Part shown: positions 13,207 to 25,411 of the stretch, piece after piece
How the letters are laid out: every line of letters begins with the position of its first letter
How positions within the stretch are numbered: the first letter of the stretch is position 1
NCBI RefSeq assembly: GCF_000182565.1
Contig: NW_015971542.1
Coordinates: 1,160,873-1,224,872 of the forward strand
Reading direction: 5' to 3'
Length of the DNA: 64,000 nucleotides
Source of the DNA: Spizellomyces punctatus DAOM BR117
Taxonomy: Eukaryota > Chytridiomycota > Chytridiomycetes > Spizellomycetales > Spizellomycetaceae
Program-made: the position numbers and the translations under genes
Notes under the pieces: generated by a model
What the model was told of the DNA's origin: nothing
The model's database searches: none
Seen by the model: the letters and a program-made list of their open reading frames with translations, nothing else

Positions 13207-16200
13207 TCACTCTTCTTCCTCTTCCTCATCATCATCCCCATCACTCTCCATATCTAATAACATTCTTTCAAAGCCAGGACTTCGCCTTGAGCGTTGCTTG
13301 ACTCGGTCAATCTCCGCTTTGAGTTCCATGACCTGGAGGGTTTGAAATGCAAGTCAGTGAAGAAGGGGTACGGTTGAGCGAAAATCGTTAAGGTTTTTAC
13401 CTCGCGTGATGTGTCATCTATCATTTGGCTTTCGTCGTCTAGGGGAGGTGTTCTGATTTGCGCGAATAAGTTAGGCAGTCCGAATAGGTTTGACAGTGCA
13501 CAGCAATCGGCTTTTGTACCTGAGCATTCCCGGATATCGTGTATCGTCTCGTCGGGATTGATGTAGACGTTCTCGCTCTTTACGATCTTGCTCTAGCTTA
13601 ATTCGATCCAAATCTCGTTCTGTAATTGAAATAAATGGGTCAATGTAACACCTTCAATCAGCTATAAATATTAGCAGCCCGAACACCTACTCAGTCTCTT
13701 TCTCTCCTCTGCCCACTCTTCCTCCCTTTTACCCCATGCCACAACTTGTTTCCTCAACCCCTCGCATCGTCCCTCAGCGTCTCTCACCCGCGCCGATAAT
13801 CTCGCCGAGATGCATCGCTCATCCGATAGCTTTTGCACCGTTTCCTTGAGCCGAGTGTCTAATGTCTGTATCCGAGCCTCCAGGTCATTGACGTGTGTTT
13901 GGTAGTCAGAAAGCTGGGTCTGAAGGGTGCGTAGGGTTTGAGCGTGATGGTGCTTTTGTGTTTGGGCTTCAGTATGCCATTTTTCTGTCATGCGCTTTTG
14001 GTCGGAGAGGAGGGTTTGAATGTCTCGGCAGGTGCGGGTGTGGGATTCAGTTACTGATTCTAGCTTTAATGTAAGGTCTTTGATCTAGTAGATGTGGTGG
14101 ACACTGATCAATTTCCTATGATAGCTGTAATAGAAGCACACCATTCCAGTTCTCACCTGCTCTTCGTATTTCTGTGTTACAGCCGCTGTCTCCGCTTCAT
14201 GTTGCATGGCCGCCTTTTGTTTGGCTTCCGCAAGTTTCTTATGCGCGTGTTCCAGGTCGGTGAGTTTGGTGAAGAGCTTGACGCGGTCTTCCTATCCAGG
14301 TCTGACTTTAACCCGTGTTCAAACAGCATAGAGTAGATACTGACCATACCTTGGTTTCCTCCAAGTCTCTCTCAATGCTTCGGAGTCGCCGAAACGCGTC
14401 ATCACTTCGCTCCGCAATCAGCTGCTTTTCCTTTTCAAAGCGAGATTCCTCTCTCAGGAGCTTCGAATGCAAACTTGGTATGCCATAAAAACATTTACCA
14501 AATCAGATATTGAGCTTCTCTCATCAGACGTTACAAATGCGTACCTCTCGAACTTGTGCGTTGCTTGATTCCTTTCCCTCTCTGACGCACGCAATTTATT
14601 GTTGAGCTCTTCAATAATAAGTGCCAAGCGTTCCGACTCCTCGGGTAGATGTCGTGTGAGTTTTTCCAGTTCGGCCTCCGCGGACCTAAGGAGAGACAAA
14701 TTCAAATGTCAATCTTCCGCTACGATGGACGACCAGAAGGGGATTTCCGTACCGTTTATCTCGGATAGAGCGTTCAGATTGATGCTGGAGTTGCGCACAT
14801 TTAGTTTCGAGGGCAGTGATCTCAATATTCAGTTGTCGCTTTTCCGATAGGAATTGTGCTCGCATTCTATGGATTCGTACATAAGCTTGCTTGATTTGCG
14901 TTTTGTAAAGTAAAGGAGAACGGACATACGTAGCGACTTCCTGATCCGCTCTCTCCCGATACTTCTGCGGTAGTTCCAAAAGACGTTCATTCAAACGCTG
15001 GATTTCCGCTTGGCACTGTTGCTCCCTGATTAAAGCTTTGTCAAATTCGAGTTTGGCGTCTTCTGCCTTTTGGTCATGTTAAGTATTGGCAACCAGTAAA
15101 CTGAGCTACTTGGGCGATAAACTCTGGGCTACCTTCTCAATGTACTTTTGCACCTCCATATGAGCATTAGCTTCCTGGTCCTCCAATTGTGCCACTCGCT
15201 TTTCGAGACCCCGCGAAATCCGTAGCAATTCGTCATAGGAGGATCGAAGGGACTCGTGATCACTGCTTAACGACGCATATTTTGTTTTCCAGTCTAGAGG
15301 ACGTTGGATCAATATCTTTGTCAGGGTACTATTTCAATGCCGTATCTACCGTCTCGTTCGAGTTCTGTCGTTTTCACATTGTCGAGTAGTTCGCGCTCCC
15401 TGGCTGAAAGAGCCTGAGACTCACAAACATGAGTTTGATATCGATTTGTCACTTCTTCAAGCGATCTAGCAAAAACGGGTCCATTAATAGGGCAACAGAT
15501 GTGGACGTATTTTAACAACCAACCTTTTCAGATCACCAATCTTCCCTTGGTACCCTTTGATATCCACGCCATATCTTTTAAGTTCTCCATGCAAATGATC
15601 ATTCTCAACATTGGCGGCAGTCAACTCCTCCATGCATGCCTTCAATTCACGTTCGACGCCGGATTTGCGGTCATTTGTTTGTAAAAGTTCTTGTTGGAGA
15701 GCGTGCAAGTGTTCTTGTGATTGCGTCAAGTCTTCAGTGGTTGTGCGAACTGTAACAAGGGTTGATTTCCAGCGTGATGAACAACAATGATCTATGCTCA
15801 GGATACAGACGTTGTTTGCCCTGTCTAGCGAGCTCGTCCTGTAGCCGTTCGATTTCAATCTGCGTGGCTTTTCTTTGGTCCATTAGCACGTCATTCTCTC
15901 TTATGAGGATATTCACACGCTCGTTTGCTTCATTCCTATTCGTCGGCATCGATCTGGCAATGAGAACCCTACGCTTCCACATCCGCGGTAGAGGAGCACC
16001 TACCACTCTTCCGGCGTGATTTGTGCCCAATCGCCCATTGCCTTCCCAAATTTATCTACCAATTCTGAGTTCTGCTTCAAAGTCGCTTCCTGTGTGCTTT
16101 TGAGGGTAGCATTTTCTTCAGTGAGGTGTAGATTGTCTCGTTGGAGGTGATCGATGCGATCAGTCAGAGCTTGGTTCTCTGTCTATCAACATTGTGAGAA

Positions 16201-16728
16201 ATTCCATGTCTTGATTAAGACATTGGCTGTAACCCATCTCATCATCACACCTCTAATCTCCGAACTTTTGTTTCCAGATCATATAGCCGATCTCGAGATT
16301 GCGACTGATGCAACATCTTTTGTTTATTGTGAGTGATGCCCTGTACCCCGACAATGCATGGTGCATTTACAAGGCGCATAATTTGGAAATCTTACCGGAA
16401 GAGGACTGGACGCCATGTTTCTCGTTGGGCTTGCTTGGCGCGGGACCTCTGGAGACTCATTACCGTGTCTGCCTAGGAAGAATAAAATAGTTCATCACTT
16501 GGTCACCACATATGGAAGCAGCCCAAATGACATATATTCCGGATGCACAGGTTCTGGATACTTACTCGCTTTTAACCCGTGAGCTTCCAAAAATGCTGCA
16601 TCCAAGCCACGACGCGTATGGGGTACTTGCAGGTCAGAGGGGTCGTCAACAGAGGGATGCGTGTCAATCGTGCTGGATTTGAGAACCGTTTCACGCAGCA
16701 AACGGGCTCGATCTTCCCGTGTTAGCAT
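13207..16728 (-). CDS. SCLT1: SCLT1-like centriole distal-appendage coiled-coil protein
   Basis: Long, almost continuous coiled coil spread over about a dozen exons. The start chosen is MLTREDRARLLRETVLKSST at 16728; an in-frame ATG 18 bases upstream (MFPAGT) is also possible. Heptad-rich segments in order include IDHLQRDNLHLTEENATLKS, KFGKAMGDWAQITPEEW, ANERVNILIRENDVLMDQRK, LQQELLQTNDRKSGVERELK and, near 14650-14960, QEVATMRAQFLSEKRQLNIE followed by CAQLQHQSERSIRDKRSAEA and ELEKL. That last region matches human SCLT1 in spacing and wording (EVA..., ECA-Q-Q-ER-I-K-ELEK). The C-terminus is basic then acidic, ending in a run of Glu. SCLT1 docks basal bodies to the membrane, so it fits a flagellated fungus. 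Coiled coils attract false matches, so the name needs a profile search. Confidence 0.55.
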
Positions 16729-17247
16729 TGTCCCTGCCGGAAACATGTGGAAACACGATCCAACGATTGTAAACACAATGAGAAAACCAGTCGACGACAA
16801 TTGCCAAAACGTCCTACACGTTCTGGACGTACTGCGCACGCGAAAGCCAAAAGCGCGATAACCTTACGTAATGTATAAAGTAATCATCCACGTGCGTCTG
16901 TCACATGAATTCAAGCGGAGTCATCGCTCGAGGCTCCTTTCGTCACCTTTTCCCCCTCCTTCCATCTTCCTCGCCAGGTTTCCTTCCCATTGGGCATCGC
17001 CAACCATCTTTCTTGTCCATTATTCTTTTTTCAACTGGCCTCATCCCCCCCACTCCCCGTCCCTGCAACCGTAACGGGCCGAGAACCCATCTGCATTAGC
17101 ACTTCTGTGGACGTTTTTACTTTGCAGCCAGCTTGAAACAATTCCTTGCACTTATCGTAACTTTGAGCAAAAACTCTTCCTTTCCTTTACATCTGCATGA
17201 TTCTCCCTTCTGCTGTCTATTGGATTGTAGCAGAAAGGGTGGGTAAA
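16729..17247. promoter_or_regulatory. Divergent promoter, SCLT1-like and membrane protein, with CACGTG
   Basis: About 520 bases between two divergent starts. A CACGTG E-box is at 16889-16894. The stretch from 16940 to 17090 is strongly C/T rich on the plus strand, typical of a fungal core promoter before a start. No gene seen. Confidence 0.4.
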
Positions 17248-18318
17248 ATGTCCGTGCCGGGGCTCCAGGCCCTGCACGCAGGCTATGCATTGCTCCAGGT
17301 CAGTGTGAAAGAAGCGCTTATACTCTGCAAAACACTATTTGACTTTCATCCCCCGGATAGTTACTTTGTATATATTTTGCGGTGCTGGCCTATAGACGAT
17401 CACGTAATGGTGCCCCGGGTGCCATAGTCTTTGCTGTGTTTGCTGGCCTCAAGTGCTTTGATGATCTCTTGGTAGTCATTGGACCTTGGCTTGACGCATC
17501 TCCAACCCATCACGCCGTTCTTCGAGGATTGTCGGCCTTTAGCTATTTTGCTGGATGCCTTACGCAACCTTCCCTCTTCCTTGTTGCCTACGAACTATGC
17601 CATACTTTACACGGAGGTCCGAAACGACGCTTGCTAAGCCGCGATCAAGTGGGTCGAATCGGGGCCTTAGCACTTACCTGCAGTTTTGCCACGTATGAGA
17701 TCTTGGATTATGCTCTCTATTCCAAAGTGGCCGATTCGATTGTGCTCCGGAAGCCCTGGGGTGTTCCCGTGTACGAGGTAGAACGTGGAATCTTCAGTGC
17801 GAGCGTGTATACCCGGTTCGCGACATGTCTTATGCTGTTAGCGGCTGGTGGGTGCCTTTGGGCGCGGACACATTATCCATGGCTGAGTTTATTACAGTTG
17901 GTTGTTTTGTTGGGTCAAGGTAAGGAATGCATAATACAACGCGCAATGTATCAACTGTTGTGACTCATGATTTACATCTCGTCATCTAGTAGCGACCTTT
18001 CATGCAGCATCGTACCAAATCTTTCTCGATTCTGGCTGGGATGTTGTATTCTCTCTCTCTTTAGCAATGGCACACTTTCACGTCATGGGTAATCAAGAGG
18101 AAGAGGAAAAGTTTGAGCCGTTGCTGTTTGGCGACGACTCTGCGCGTTGGTATGGAGCCGTGGAGGTTTGGGCAGACGGACATCCAGCTTCTTCATCACC
18201 GACACGGTGGAAAGGAAAGGAAGGAATCGTCATTGTATCGCAACCTGATGGAGGGCAGACGGGCAACCCACCCTATACGGCAGTTGAGCGAGGCGACAGC
18301 GATCGTACGATAGCCTGA
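17248..18318 (+). CDS. Multi-pass membrane protein of unknown function
   Basis: I do not recognise the family. Three exons: the first starts MSVPGLQALHAGYALLQ (an in-frame ATG at 17197 could extend it by 17 residues), the second follows the acceptor near 17358 with LLCIYFAVLAYRRSRNG, and the third follows an intron at about 17921-17989. Hydrophobic segments suggest six or seven transmembrane helices: LLCIYFAVLAY, AIVFAVFAGLKCFDDLLVVI, AFSYFAGCLTQPSLFLVAYE, IGALALTCSFATYEILDYAL, FATCLMLLAAGGCLW, LLQLVVLLGQVATFHAASYQ and WDVVFSLSLAMAHFHVMG. Charged loops carry GGPKRRLLSRDQ. The cytosolic-looking C-tail is acidic and Ser/Thr/Pro rich. The layout resembles small integral proteins of the endomembrane system, but no function is claimed. 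Confidence 0.7.
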
Positions 18319-19402
18319 GGAAAATCATCATAGCTGGGCATATTTATACGGGGTTTATTGTATATTTTATCTGGACACATTATGGGATCTCGTAATTTGA
18401 AATACAGACATATAAAACTGTATCTCAAGTCATAACGGATATTGCTATTATTTTATGATGGGCGCATTGGTTGAGGTGCATTTTGGAAAACGCAAAACGA
18501 CAGTAGTCGTCTTTCTTATTTGGTTTGCCGAACGTTAGTGTAGAGGTGACAGAAAATGGCACTAGCTACTACACCAGGGAATAAACCGGCGACAACCGGT
18601 TCGGAAAAGCTAACTAAGCTACTACTAAGCAATTATACACGCAATACGTAACGGTTGGTTCTAACCGGATAATTGCCCACCACCACACGCGGTCCCTACT
18701 AGGCCTTGATCCAGAACTCTTGATGGCATTGAAGCCAGAGTCTTCGCAACATTGGGGAGACTCGCAAGCTGGAGGATGTTCAGTGACAAGGCTTGGAGAC
18801 TACAAAAAACTGCATGTCAGCGAGGTGAAATGACAGAATGAAATGATGCCATTGGTACATACCAACCAAGCTCAACTAATGTGGCAGCATAATAGTAGGT
18901 TTTGTTATCGGATCTGATTGGTTGCCACTGGTTCTGATCACGGTTGCTGTCGGGCGGTCAAGGTCCTCGGCACCACCACATCTGTATTCTCATGATTCGA
19001 CCGACAGTCGTGATGAGAAGAGTTGCACAGATGCTTCGAGAGTCGAGGATGGGTGAAGAGGAAAGAGGGAAGAGACAGAAGGCCCCCCTTTTATAGACCT
19101 TCCGCATGTGCCTCACCGCAGTTTAAAAAAAAAGTTACATTAGCATGCCACACCGCAGTTTGGAGAACATTAGCATCCATGCCTCACCGCTTTGAGCGAT
19201 AGAGGGGGGTTCTGATTATGCGATATGATTAACCGGATTAATCCAGATAATAATGGGTCCTAGTGCCATTTTCAATCACCTCCACACTATGATGTGGCTT
19301 AGCGGTGCGAATGACCAACGAGAGCGGCTCTCGCGCCCGTTGAGAGATCTGCGAGATCGTGCCTTCATTAGACCAAACTTCAAAGGTGAAACCAACCTTC
19401 AG
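18319..19402. other. Gene-free kilobase with short repeats
   Basis: No coding sequence is visible on either strand over 1.08 kb. It holds AACCGG words in direct and inverted arrangement between about 18585 and 18680 (ACCGGCGACAACCGG, GGTTGGTTCTAACCGG) and again near 19230. From 19110 to 19195 an imperfect repeat of the words CATTAGCAT, CATGCC and CACCGCAGTTT occurs two to three times around an A-tract. The 3' end is the promoter of the Rab escort gene. Confidence 0.5.
19110..19195. repeat. Imperfect short tandem repeat
   Basis: The words GCCTCACCGCAGTTT, GCCACACCGCAGTTT and GCCTCACCGCTTT recur at intervals of about 40 bases, with CATTAGCAT between them. This looks like two and a half copies of an approximately 40-base unit. 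No gene overlaps it. Confidence 0.6.
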
Positions 19403-21557
19403 ATGCTGGAACAAACGCACTTTGACGCCATTGTTCTGGGTACTGGTCTATCAGAGTCCATTATTGCCAGGTAGGCACCCGCTAGCACGACCACCCGCGC
19501 TGTCTGCGAACACTAGTTGCTGACATGTTCAAAGTTCGCTAGCACGAGCTGGTAAAACAGTTTTGCACCTCGACCGCAACATATTCTACGGGGACCATTT
19601 TGCATGTTTTGATTTAAAGACCTTTTTGAGGGTTTTGTGTGTAGAGCGAGGTATGACAGTAAGTAGTTTACCGTTTCGGTGAGATACTGATGTGTGCCTT
19701 GTAAAGATGAGACGAACCCTTTTAATGCGGCGTACGGTGATGTGGAGGTCGTGCTGCGAAGTGGGTCAAAAGAGGAGGTCGAGAGACTTGCGGGTATTCA
19801 AAAGAGAGAAAACACTGCAAATGAGGAACCAGCGACGTCTGAGGTAGCTCAGGACTTGCCCACTGACGACGGAGCAGTGGAAACCAATGGCCCAATACAA
19901 ACGCCAACACCCAACTCAATCTCTACTATCCTCGATTTTCTCAAGCAAAATGCCAACCTCGTCCCCGTCTTCAAATCCCTCTTGGCTGATCCCGATCCCT
20001 CCGTCACTATCGCATCACTCGACCCATCCGACCCTCTCCTCCCAAAGTACACCATCCTTGCCCACCTTCTAACCCAATCCCGGCAATTTAACATTGATCT
20101 AGCACCCAAACTCCTATACAACCGGGGGCCTTTGGTGGAATTGTTGATATCGTCGGGGGTGGGCAAGTATTTGGAATTTAAGGCTTTGGAGAGCGTGTAT
20201 CTTTCGTGGCAGGGGAAATGTGAGCTGGTATGCTCGTGTGCTCATCTTTGATTGTATGAGAGGCTTATGCTGTGATGTATAGGTACCTGGCTCAAAAGAG
20301 GACGTGTTTTCGAATCAGAGCGTCAGTTTGGTGGACAAACGGCGGCTAATGAAGTTTCTCACTTTTGCGGTGGAGTATGAAGCACAGCCGGAGATTTATC
20401 AAGGTGAGTAAGCGTGCCACGAGTACTCGGATTACATTGTACTCATATACATGATCTTTAGACTTTGCAACGCGGCCGTTCATTGATTTCCTACGTGATC
20501 AGAAGCTGAGTCCTCGCTTGATATCGTTCATCCTGCATGCAATTGCATTTGCAGTGGACCGGGCTGACTCAGAGACCAGTATGTACTCTGCATTGATCAC
20601 GAGTGAAATTTGAATCTAAAGTTTCAAAAAAAACAGTCACTACGGTCCAAGGACTTGCCCTCACGCAACGTCACTTGCAATCCCTAGGAAGATGGGGTAA
20701 GACAGCATTTTTGGTTGCGCTGTATGGAGCCGGGAGTGAGCTCTCGCAGGCTTTCTGTAGGTCCGTTTTTGTGGCATCTGTGGGAAGTGCGATACTGGGA
20801 TCTTACTTTTCTTCAGATTTTGCGCAGTGTATGGAGGGATCTATATCTTGAATTTCCCAATATCAACAATTTCCATATCTGAGGATCCCGACCGGCGGTT
20901 CAAGGTGGTTGGGAGTGATGGGGGAGAGTACACCTCGTCCTGGCTGGTGACTTCATCAAATTATGTTGGCAACTTACCGCAGGGGATGAACGTCGACATG
21001 AAGAGGTATCCGTGCACTTGGGCTAATACTGTAGTGCAGGAATTAATGTGCCATGTTGTTCTAGTACTCGTGTCTTGCGTGCCATGGCCATCTTGGATAA
21101 ACCAATTCATGAGGATACCAATCTGACTGTAACCGTCTTTCCACCTGACTCAAATAGCAACACACAAGGCATCATCGCAATCCAGCAGAGTTGGGACGTG
21201 AGCGCATGTCCAAAAGAATATTGTAAGTCTTGTCTGAATTTTACATAATGCGCTTCATATCTAATGTCCGTGCTAGACATTCTCCATCTCCATTCCCCGA
21301 GCCCACAAGCCACCCACCAAGATTTCAAGGCCATTCTCTCATCTCTATCCTTGGACCCCCTAATAACAGTCTTTTATTCTCAAACAGTCCAAGTTCCCTC
21401 TACGATGTGGGTAGCGGATCATCTGGCGTTTGTTGGATCGAATGTGGTGGATGTGGATTTCGAGAGTGCTGTGCTGGATGCTAAGGCAGTCTTTGAAAGA
21501 ATCGTGCCTGACGAGGAAATTTTTGGGGGTGTCGTTGCAGAGGAGGACGGAGAGTAA
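19403..21557 (+). CDS. MRS6: Rab escort protein (REP/Mrs6)
   Basis: Presents newly made Rab GTPases to geranylgeranyl transferase II. The start MLEQTHFDAIVLGTGLSESI gives the N-terminal dinucleotide-fold motif shared by REP and GDI; then RAGKTVLHLDRNIFYGDHF. A poorly conserved acidic and proline-containing insert of roughly 120 residues follows, then FNIDLAPKLLYNRGPLVELL, SSGVGKYLEFKALESVYL, SKEDVFSNQSVSLVDKRRLM, MKFLTFAVEYE, YGAGSELSQAFCR and YGGIYILNF. REP rather than GDI is shown by the large insert, the SKxDVF...KRxLMKFLTF segment and the C-terminal block ending FERIVPDEEIFGG. Seven or so introns are needed. An in-frame ATG at 19253 would add 50 unconserved residues. Its target class is represented in the window by Rab4 at 32.4 kb. 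Confidence 0.88.
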
Positions 21558-21591
21558 GGCAGTACGCTAATGGTGCTCATTATCCATGCAA

Positions 21592-22092
21592 CTATTTTCC
21601 TCGATCGTATCTTCCCAATTCATAAAATTCACAGCACACCTCCACGACACAAATTCCCATCCACCCCATGACCAACCCGCTACACGTTTGTATTTTGTGT
21701 ATGGTTTCCGACGCCTCTGTATCGGGTCTTCCTGTATATAGCGAGTCTTCGTAGGCTTGATTAAGCTCGTCGAGGGGGATGTGGAGAAGCGTGAGGAGGA
21801 GGGCAAGGAGGAGAATCTGATACCATAAAAAATAAATCCCATGTATACAGATAGACAATGTTGCACTGAAGCTTACCTTGAAACAAATCAACACTAACCC
21901 ACTCACTATCCAAAATCTCTGTCGAGTCTCCTTTCTACGCTTTACTGCACATACGATCGCTGGAACAAGGACAACAAGCAGCGTGCCCAAGAGGATATAC
22001 GAAACATTGTCGAGTGGGAGTGGAGATGGGGGGAGGAAGAGTTGAAGGGGAATATAGAGCGGTAGTTGGAGGACTGTCGTTGATGTTAGCAT
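21592..22092 (-). CDS. Small membrane protein, unknown
   Basis: Starts MLTSTTVLQLPLYIPLQLFL and is strongly hydrophobic: NVSYILLGTLLVVLVPAIVC, then KRRKETRQRFWIVSGLVLI, a second hydrophobic block LLLALLLTLLHIPLDELN, and CSGLVMGWMGICVVEVCCEF near the end. Three or four membrane spans are likely. The segment GTAAGCTTCAG...GGTATCAG (60 bases, about 21821-21880) has intron borders but also stays open, so the protein is 166 residues unspliced or 146 spliced. The spliced form gives CFK joined to ILLLALLL. It lies convergent with the Rab escort gene (34 bases between stops) and divergent from the F-box/WD40 gene. No family recognised. Confidence 0.6.
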   Translation of the reverse strand: MLTSTTVLQLPLYIPLQLFLPPSPLPLDNVSYILLGTLLVVLVPAIVCAVKRRKETRQRFWIVSGLVLICFKVSFSATLSICIHGIYFLWYQILLLALLLTLLHIPLDELNQAYEDSLYTGRPDTEASETIHKIQTCSGLVMGWMGICVVEVCCEFYELGRYDRGK

Positions 22093-22215
22093 TGGAGAGA
22101 CAAGTTTTAAAGTCGGCGCTTTGTGTGGTGAGTAGGTTGGATTACGTAACGCGTCGGGACAAGATCTTTGGGTTGGGGATAGCTGCGAGTTGGCCAGAGA
22201 AACAAACAGGAAAGA

Positions 22216-23904
22216 TGAAGCATGTCCAGCGGGAAATTGTAAGTGTTTTTTCTGTAGTGGTTTCTTATTGTGCTCTGCTTACAGTATTAACAAAATCGAT
22301 AAACAGCAAAAACCCCTTCCACAAACCTCACATCCCACCCCCATCCCCTCTACCACCGCCAACTCAAGATCTCATTCAAGAACCCCAACCCCCCACACCA
22401 GCACTCGGTCCCCTCCCGCCAACCGTTCTAACAGCCCACATCCTCCCTTACCTCTCACCTACGACCCTGTTGCCTCTTTCCCTTTTGAACAAAACGTGGC
22501 TCTCAATTGCTCGTAATGACAGCCTCTGGCATCGCTTGTGCGTCTTACACGGCGTGCGGGTAGGACCCTGGACGGATGGGTTACAGTGGTGGGAGGTTTT
22601 TAGAATATTTTGGAAGCGGAGGGGGAATTGGAAGAGGGGTGTGTATGGTGTTAAGGTTGTGGAGGTCGTTGGAATTGGGGATAGTGTGAATTGGTTTGTT
22701 TTCGTTTTTTATACTCTTTTTCTCTGTGTGGTTTGTGAATTTAATTTTTTTTAACGTAGCTTCAAGTATGATGCTGATGTACTCCTTGTCGGTACCCGTC
22801 GTCACCGACTCCACCTCCATCACTTTCCATGGACATCCGTTCCCCATCTCTCTTTATCGGGACATACCCATCCTATCATGTGTCTCGCTACAACACAGCA
22901 ACACCTCCTTACGGGCGACGCTACGGGGACCATGATGCTCTGGAACATTTTCACAGGCGGACTATTGGCGGTTGTGAAAGCGCATGAAGGGGCTGTAGTA
23001 GGTGTTGGGTTTGTGAGTGGGGTGGTAGTGAGTGCGGGTGTTAATGGTCAAGTAAAGACCTGGAAGATTCAGACAAGGGTCGAAACAGAGACGATCATAA
23101 GAGAACATCAAAAAGGATTGAGAAAGATATCCAAAAAGTTACAAAAGAGACATGTGGAAGTATTTGAAAAGGAGATTGTCGAGTTTGTACATGCCAACCA
23201 TATTGTTGCGCATGTTGGGGATTGTTTTTGTGTTTGGGTTGGGGAATGGGTTGTTACGGGTGGGTTAGACTGGTGTGTGAAGGTGAGTATCCAGGTTGAG
23301 ATCCAGAGGTTTACAAGATGTTCATTCTTTTTCTTGATTTTTACAAGACATGGATGCCGACCACTCTTGCCCACCACCGCACTTTCCGTGGGCACACGGA
23401 CTCTGTCACATGTGTCGCTGTCCACGCCAACTGGGTTATGAGCGGATCGCTGGATAAAAGTATTCGACGTACGTTGCAGGTCCACTCGTTCATGCGCTCC
23501 TCAAATTGACGTCTTGTTTATTTTCATTAGAATGGGATCTCCAGACTGGAGCATGCCTCCACACGTTCTTGGGACACACAAAATGGGTCAAGACGTTAGA
23601 TGTTTCTGAAGAGTGGTTGGTCAGTGGGGGTTGGGACGAGTGCGTATTAGGTATGCATCCCTTGTGTTGTTGATACTGTGCTCTGGTGCAAATGTGTTTT
23701 GACACCTCTATGAACATAGTTTGGAATTGGAAAGAAGGCAAGTTGGGTCATCGGATTGATGTACAAAAGGGACCAGTCGTTGCATTGCAATTTGATGAGG
23801 AGAAGATTGTGGTGGGATGTCGGGGGGAAGATGTACAGAATGCTTTGATTGTGGTTGACTTTGGTGAAGACAAACATGAAAATAAAAACCAAGCAACATC
23901 GTAA
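22216..23904 (+). CDS. F-box and WD40-repeat protein
   Basis: Probable substrate receptor of an SCF ubiquitin ligase. The start MKHVQREI is followed by an intron and a proline-rich linker, then the F-box LPPTVLTAHILPYLSPTTLL with LSLLNKTWLSIARNDSLWHR. After another intron the WD40 propeller begins: SLSGHTHPIMCLATTQQHLL with GDATGTMMLWNIFTGGLL, KAHEGAVVGVGFVSGVVVSA with GQVKTWKI, a divergent repeat GEWVVTGGLDWCVK, then FRGHTDSVTCVAVHANWVMS with LDKSIREWDLQTG, FLGHTKWVKTLDVSEEWLVS and a last VWNWKEGKLGHRID. A basic helix (GLRKISKKLQKRHVEVFEKE) is inserted between repeats. Six or more introns. The repeats are degenerate, so the exact member of the Fbxw group is unknown. It ends 55 bases from the calmodulin stop. 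Confidence 0.82.
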
Positions 23905-23959
23905 AAAAATAACTGTGTATATTGTACCAACAACAAGAAGAACAACAACAACAACGCTA

Positions 23960-24713
<754 letters not shown>

Positions 24714-24911
24714 TTAAGATGATGAATGACTTTTACGGACCTTTTCCGCTTGTTCTTTCTGCACGGCTGTCCATGCCTCCAATGCAGCTCGCGTCATCGC
24801 CTTTGTCGGTCGGTGCATAAAGGCATTAAAGGGGCCCATGGAGAGAAAGGAAGGGAGTGTGCTTGCGTGTCGCACCCATGTGTGTCGATATGGGATCATG
24901 TTGGGATGCAT
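24714..24911 (-). CDS. Possible small protein, unknown
   Basis: A 65-residue frame starting MHPNMIPYRHTWVRHASTLP, with MGPFNAFMHRPTKAMTRAAL and a charged helix EAWTAVQKEQAEKVRKSHSSS at the end. The basic, Ser/Thr/aromatic N-terminus could be a mitochondrial targeting signal. It sits between calmodulin and SCOC, divergent from SCOC with about 200 bases between starts. No family is recognised and the frame could be chance; an internal ATG (MGPF...) would give 41 residues. Confidence 0.3.
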   Translation of the reverse strand: MHPNMIPYRHTWVRHASTLPSFLSMGPFNAFMHRPTKAMTRAALEAWTAVQKEQAEKVRKSHSSS

Positions 24912-25117
24912 GAAGGATGTGGCATGAGATGAGAATCAGATGGTAGACTTTATAAAATACCTCCTACTTATCCGATGGGCCGTTATTCGCCGCTTTGGCC
25001 GTTTGTTTATGCTTCCATGTTTGGAACGCGCCTTCCGTTCCGCTTATGTCATCCCGGATATCACACTTTTTCTCCGAATCCTTTTCATAACTTTTTGAAC
25101 TTTTTCCGGACTCGACC

Positions 25118-25411
25118 ATGACTTCGCCCTCCCGTCCCCGCACACTCTCCGAAGGCAAAAGAGACATTCTCACTTGTTCCAAAAATGATCTCATCACGTA
25201 TGTTTTTGACGATATTGGGCTAGTTCTAAATTACTGATACCGTTGTAGGAAGGTCTTGGACCTCCAGGAATCTCTTATGGCGACTTTAAATCGAGTAGAG
25301 ACGGCGAGAATTGAGCATGCCCGGATAGCAGGGGAGAATACGCTACTGTTACAGTATGTGAATAATCTTGTAAATGCGACGGGAGCCCCGGTGGAGAAGG
25401 CCAAAAAGTAG
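25118..25411 (+). CDS. SCOC: Short coiled-coil protein (SCOC homologue)
   Basis: An 80-residue protein in two exons (25118-25197 and 25249-25411). It starts MTSPSRPRTLSEGKRDILTC and after the intron reads KVLDLQESLMATLNRVETAR, EHARIAGENTLLLQYVNNLV and ends EKAKK. The L-x-LQ-x-L...V...EN...L-x-QYI/V-NL pattern is the SCOC/SLOC coiled coil, which in animals sits at the Golgi through Arl1/Arl3 and promotes autophagy. The function in this fungus is inferred from the family. The start CATG also forms a minus-strand ATG, which opens an unconvincing antisense frame. Confidence 0.75.

Noticed and set aside
19403-21557. Rab GDI instead of Rab escort protein
   Set aside because: The large insert and the SKEDVF...KRRLMKFLTF block are REP features; the C-terminus also fits REP.
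24964-25197. Minus-strand open frame overlapping the SCOC first exon
   Set aside because: Its likely ATG overlaps the SCOC ATG on the opposite strand and it has no recognisable features; SCOC matches a known family.
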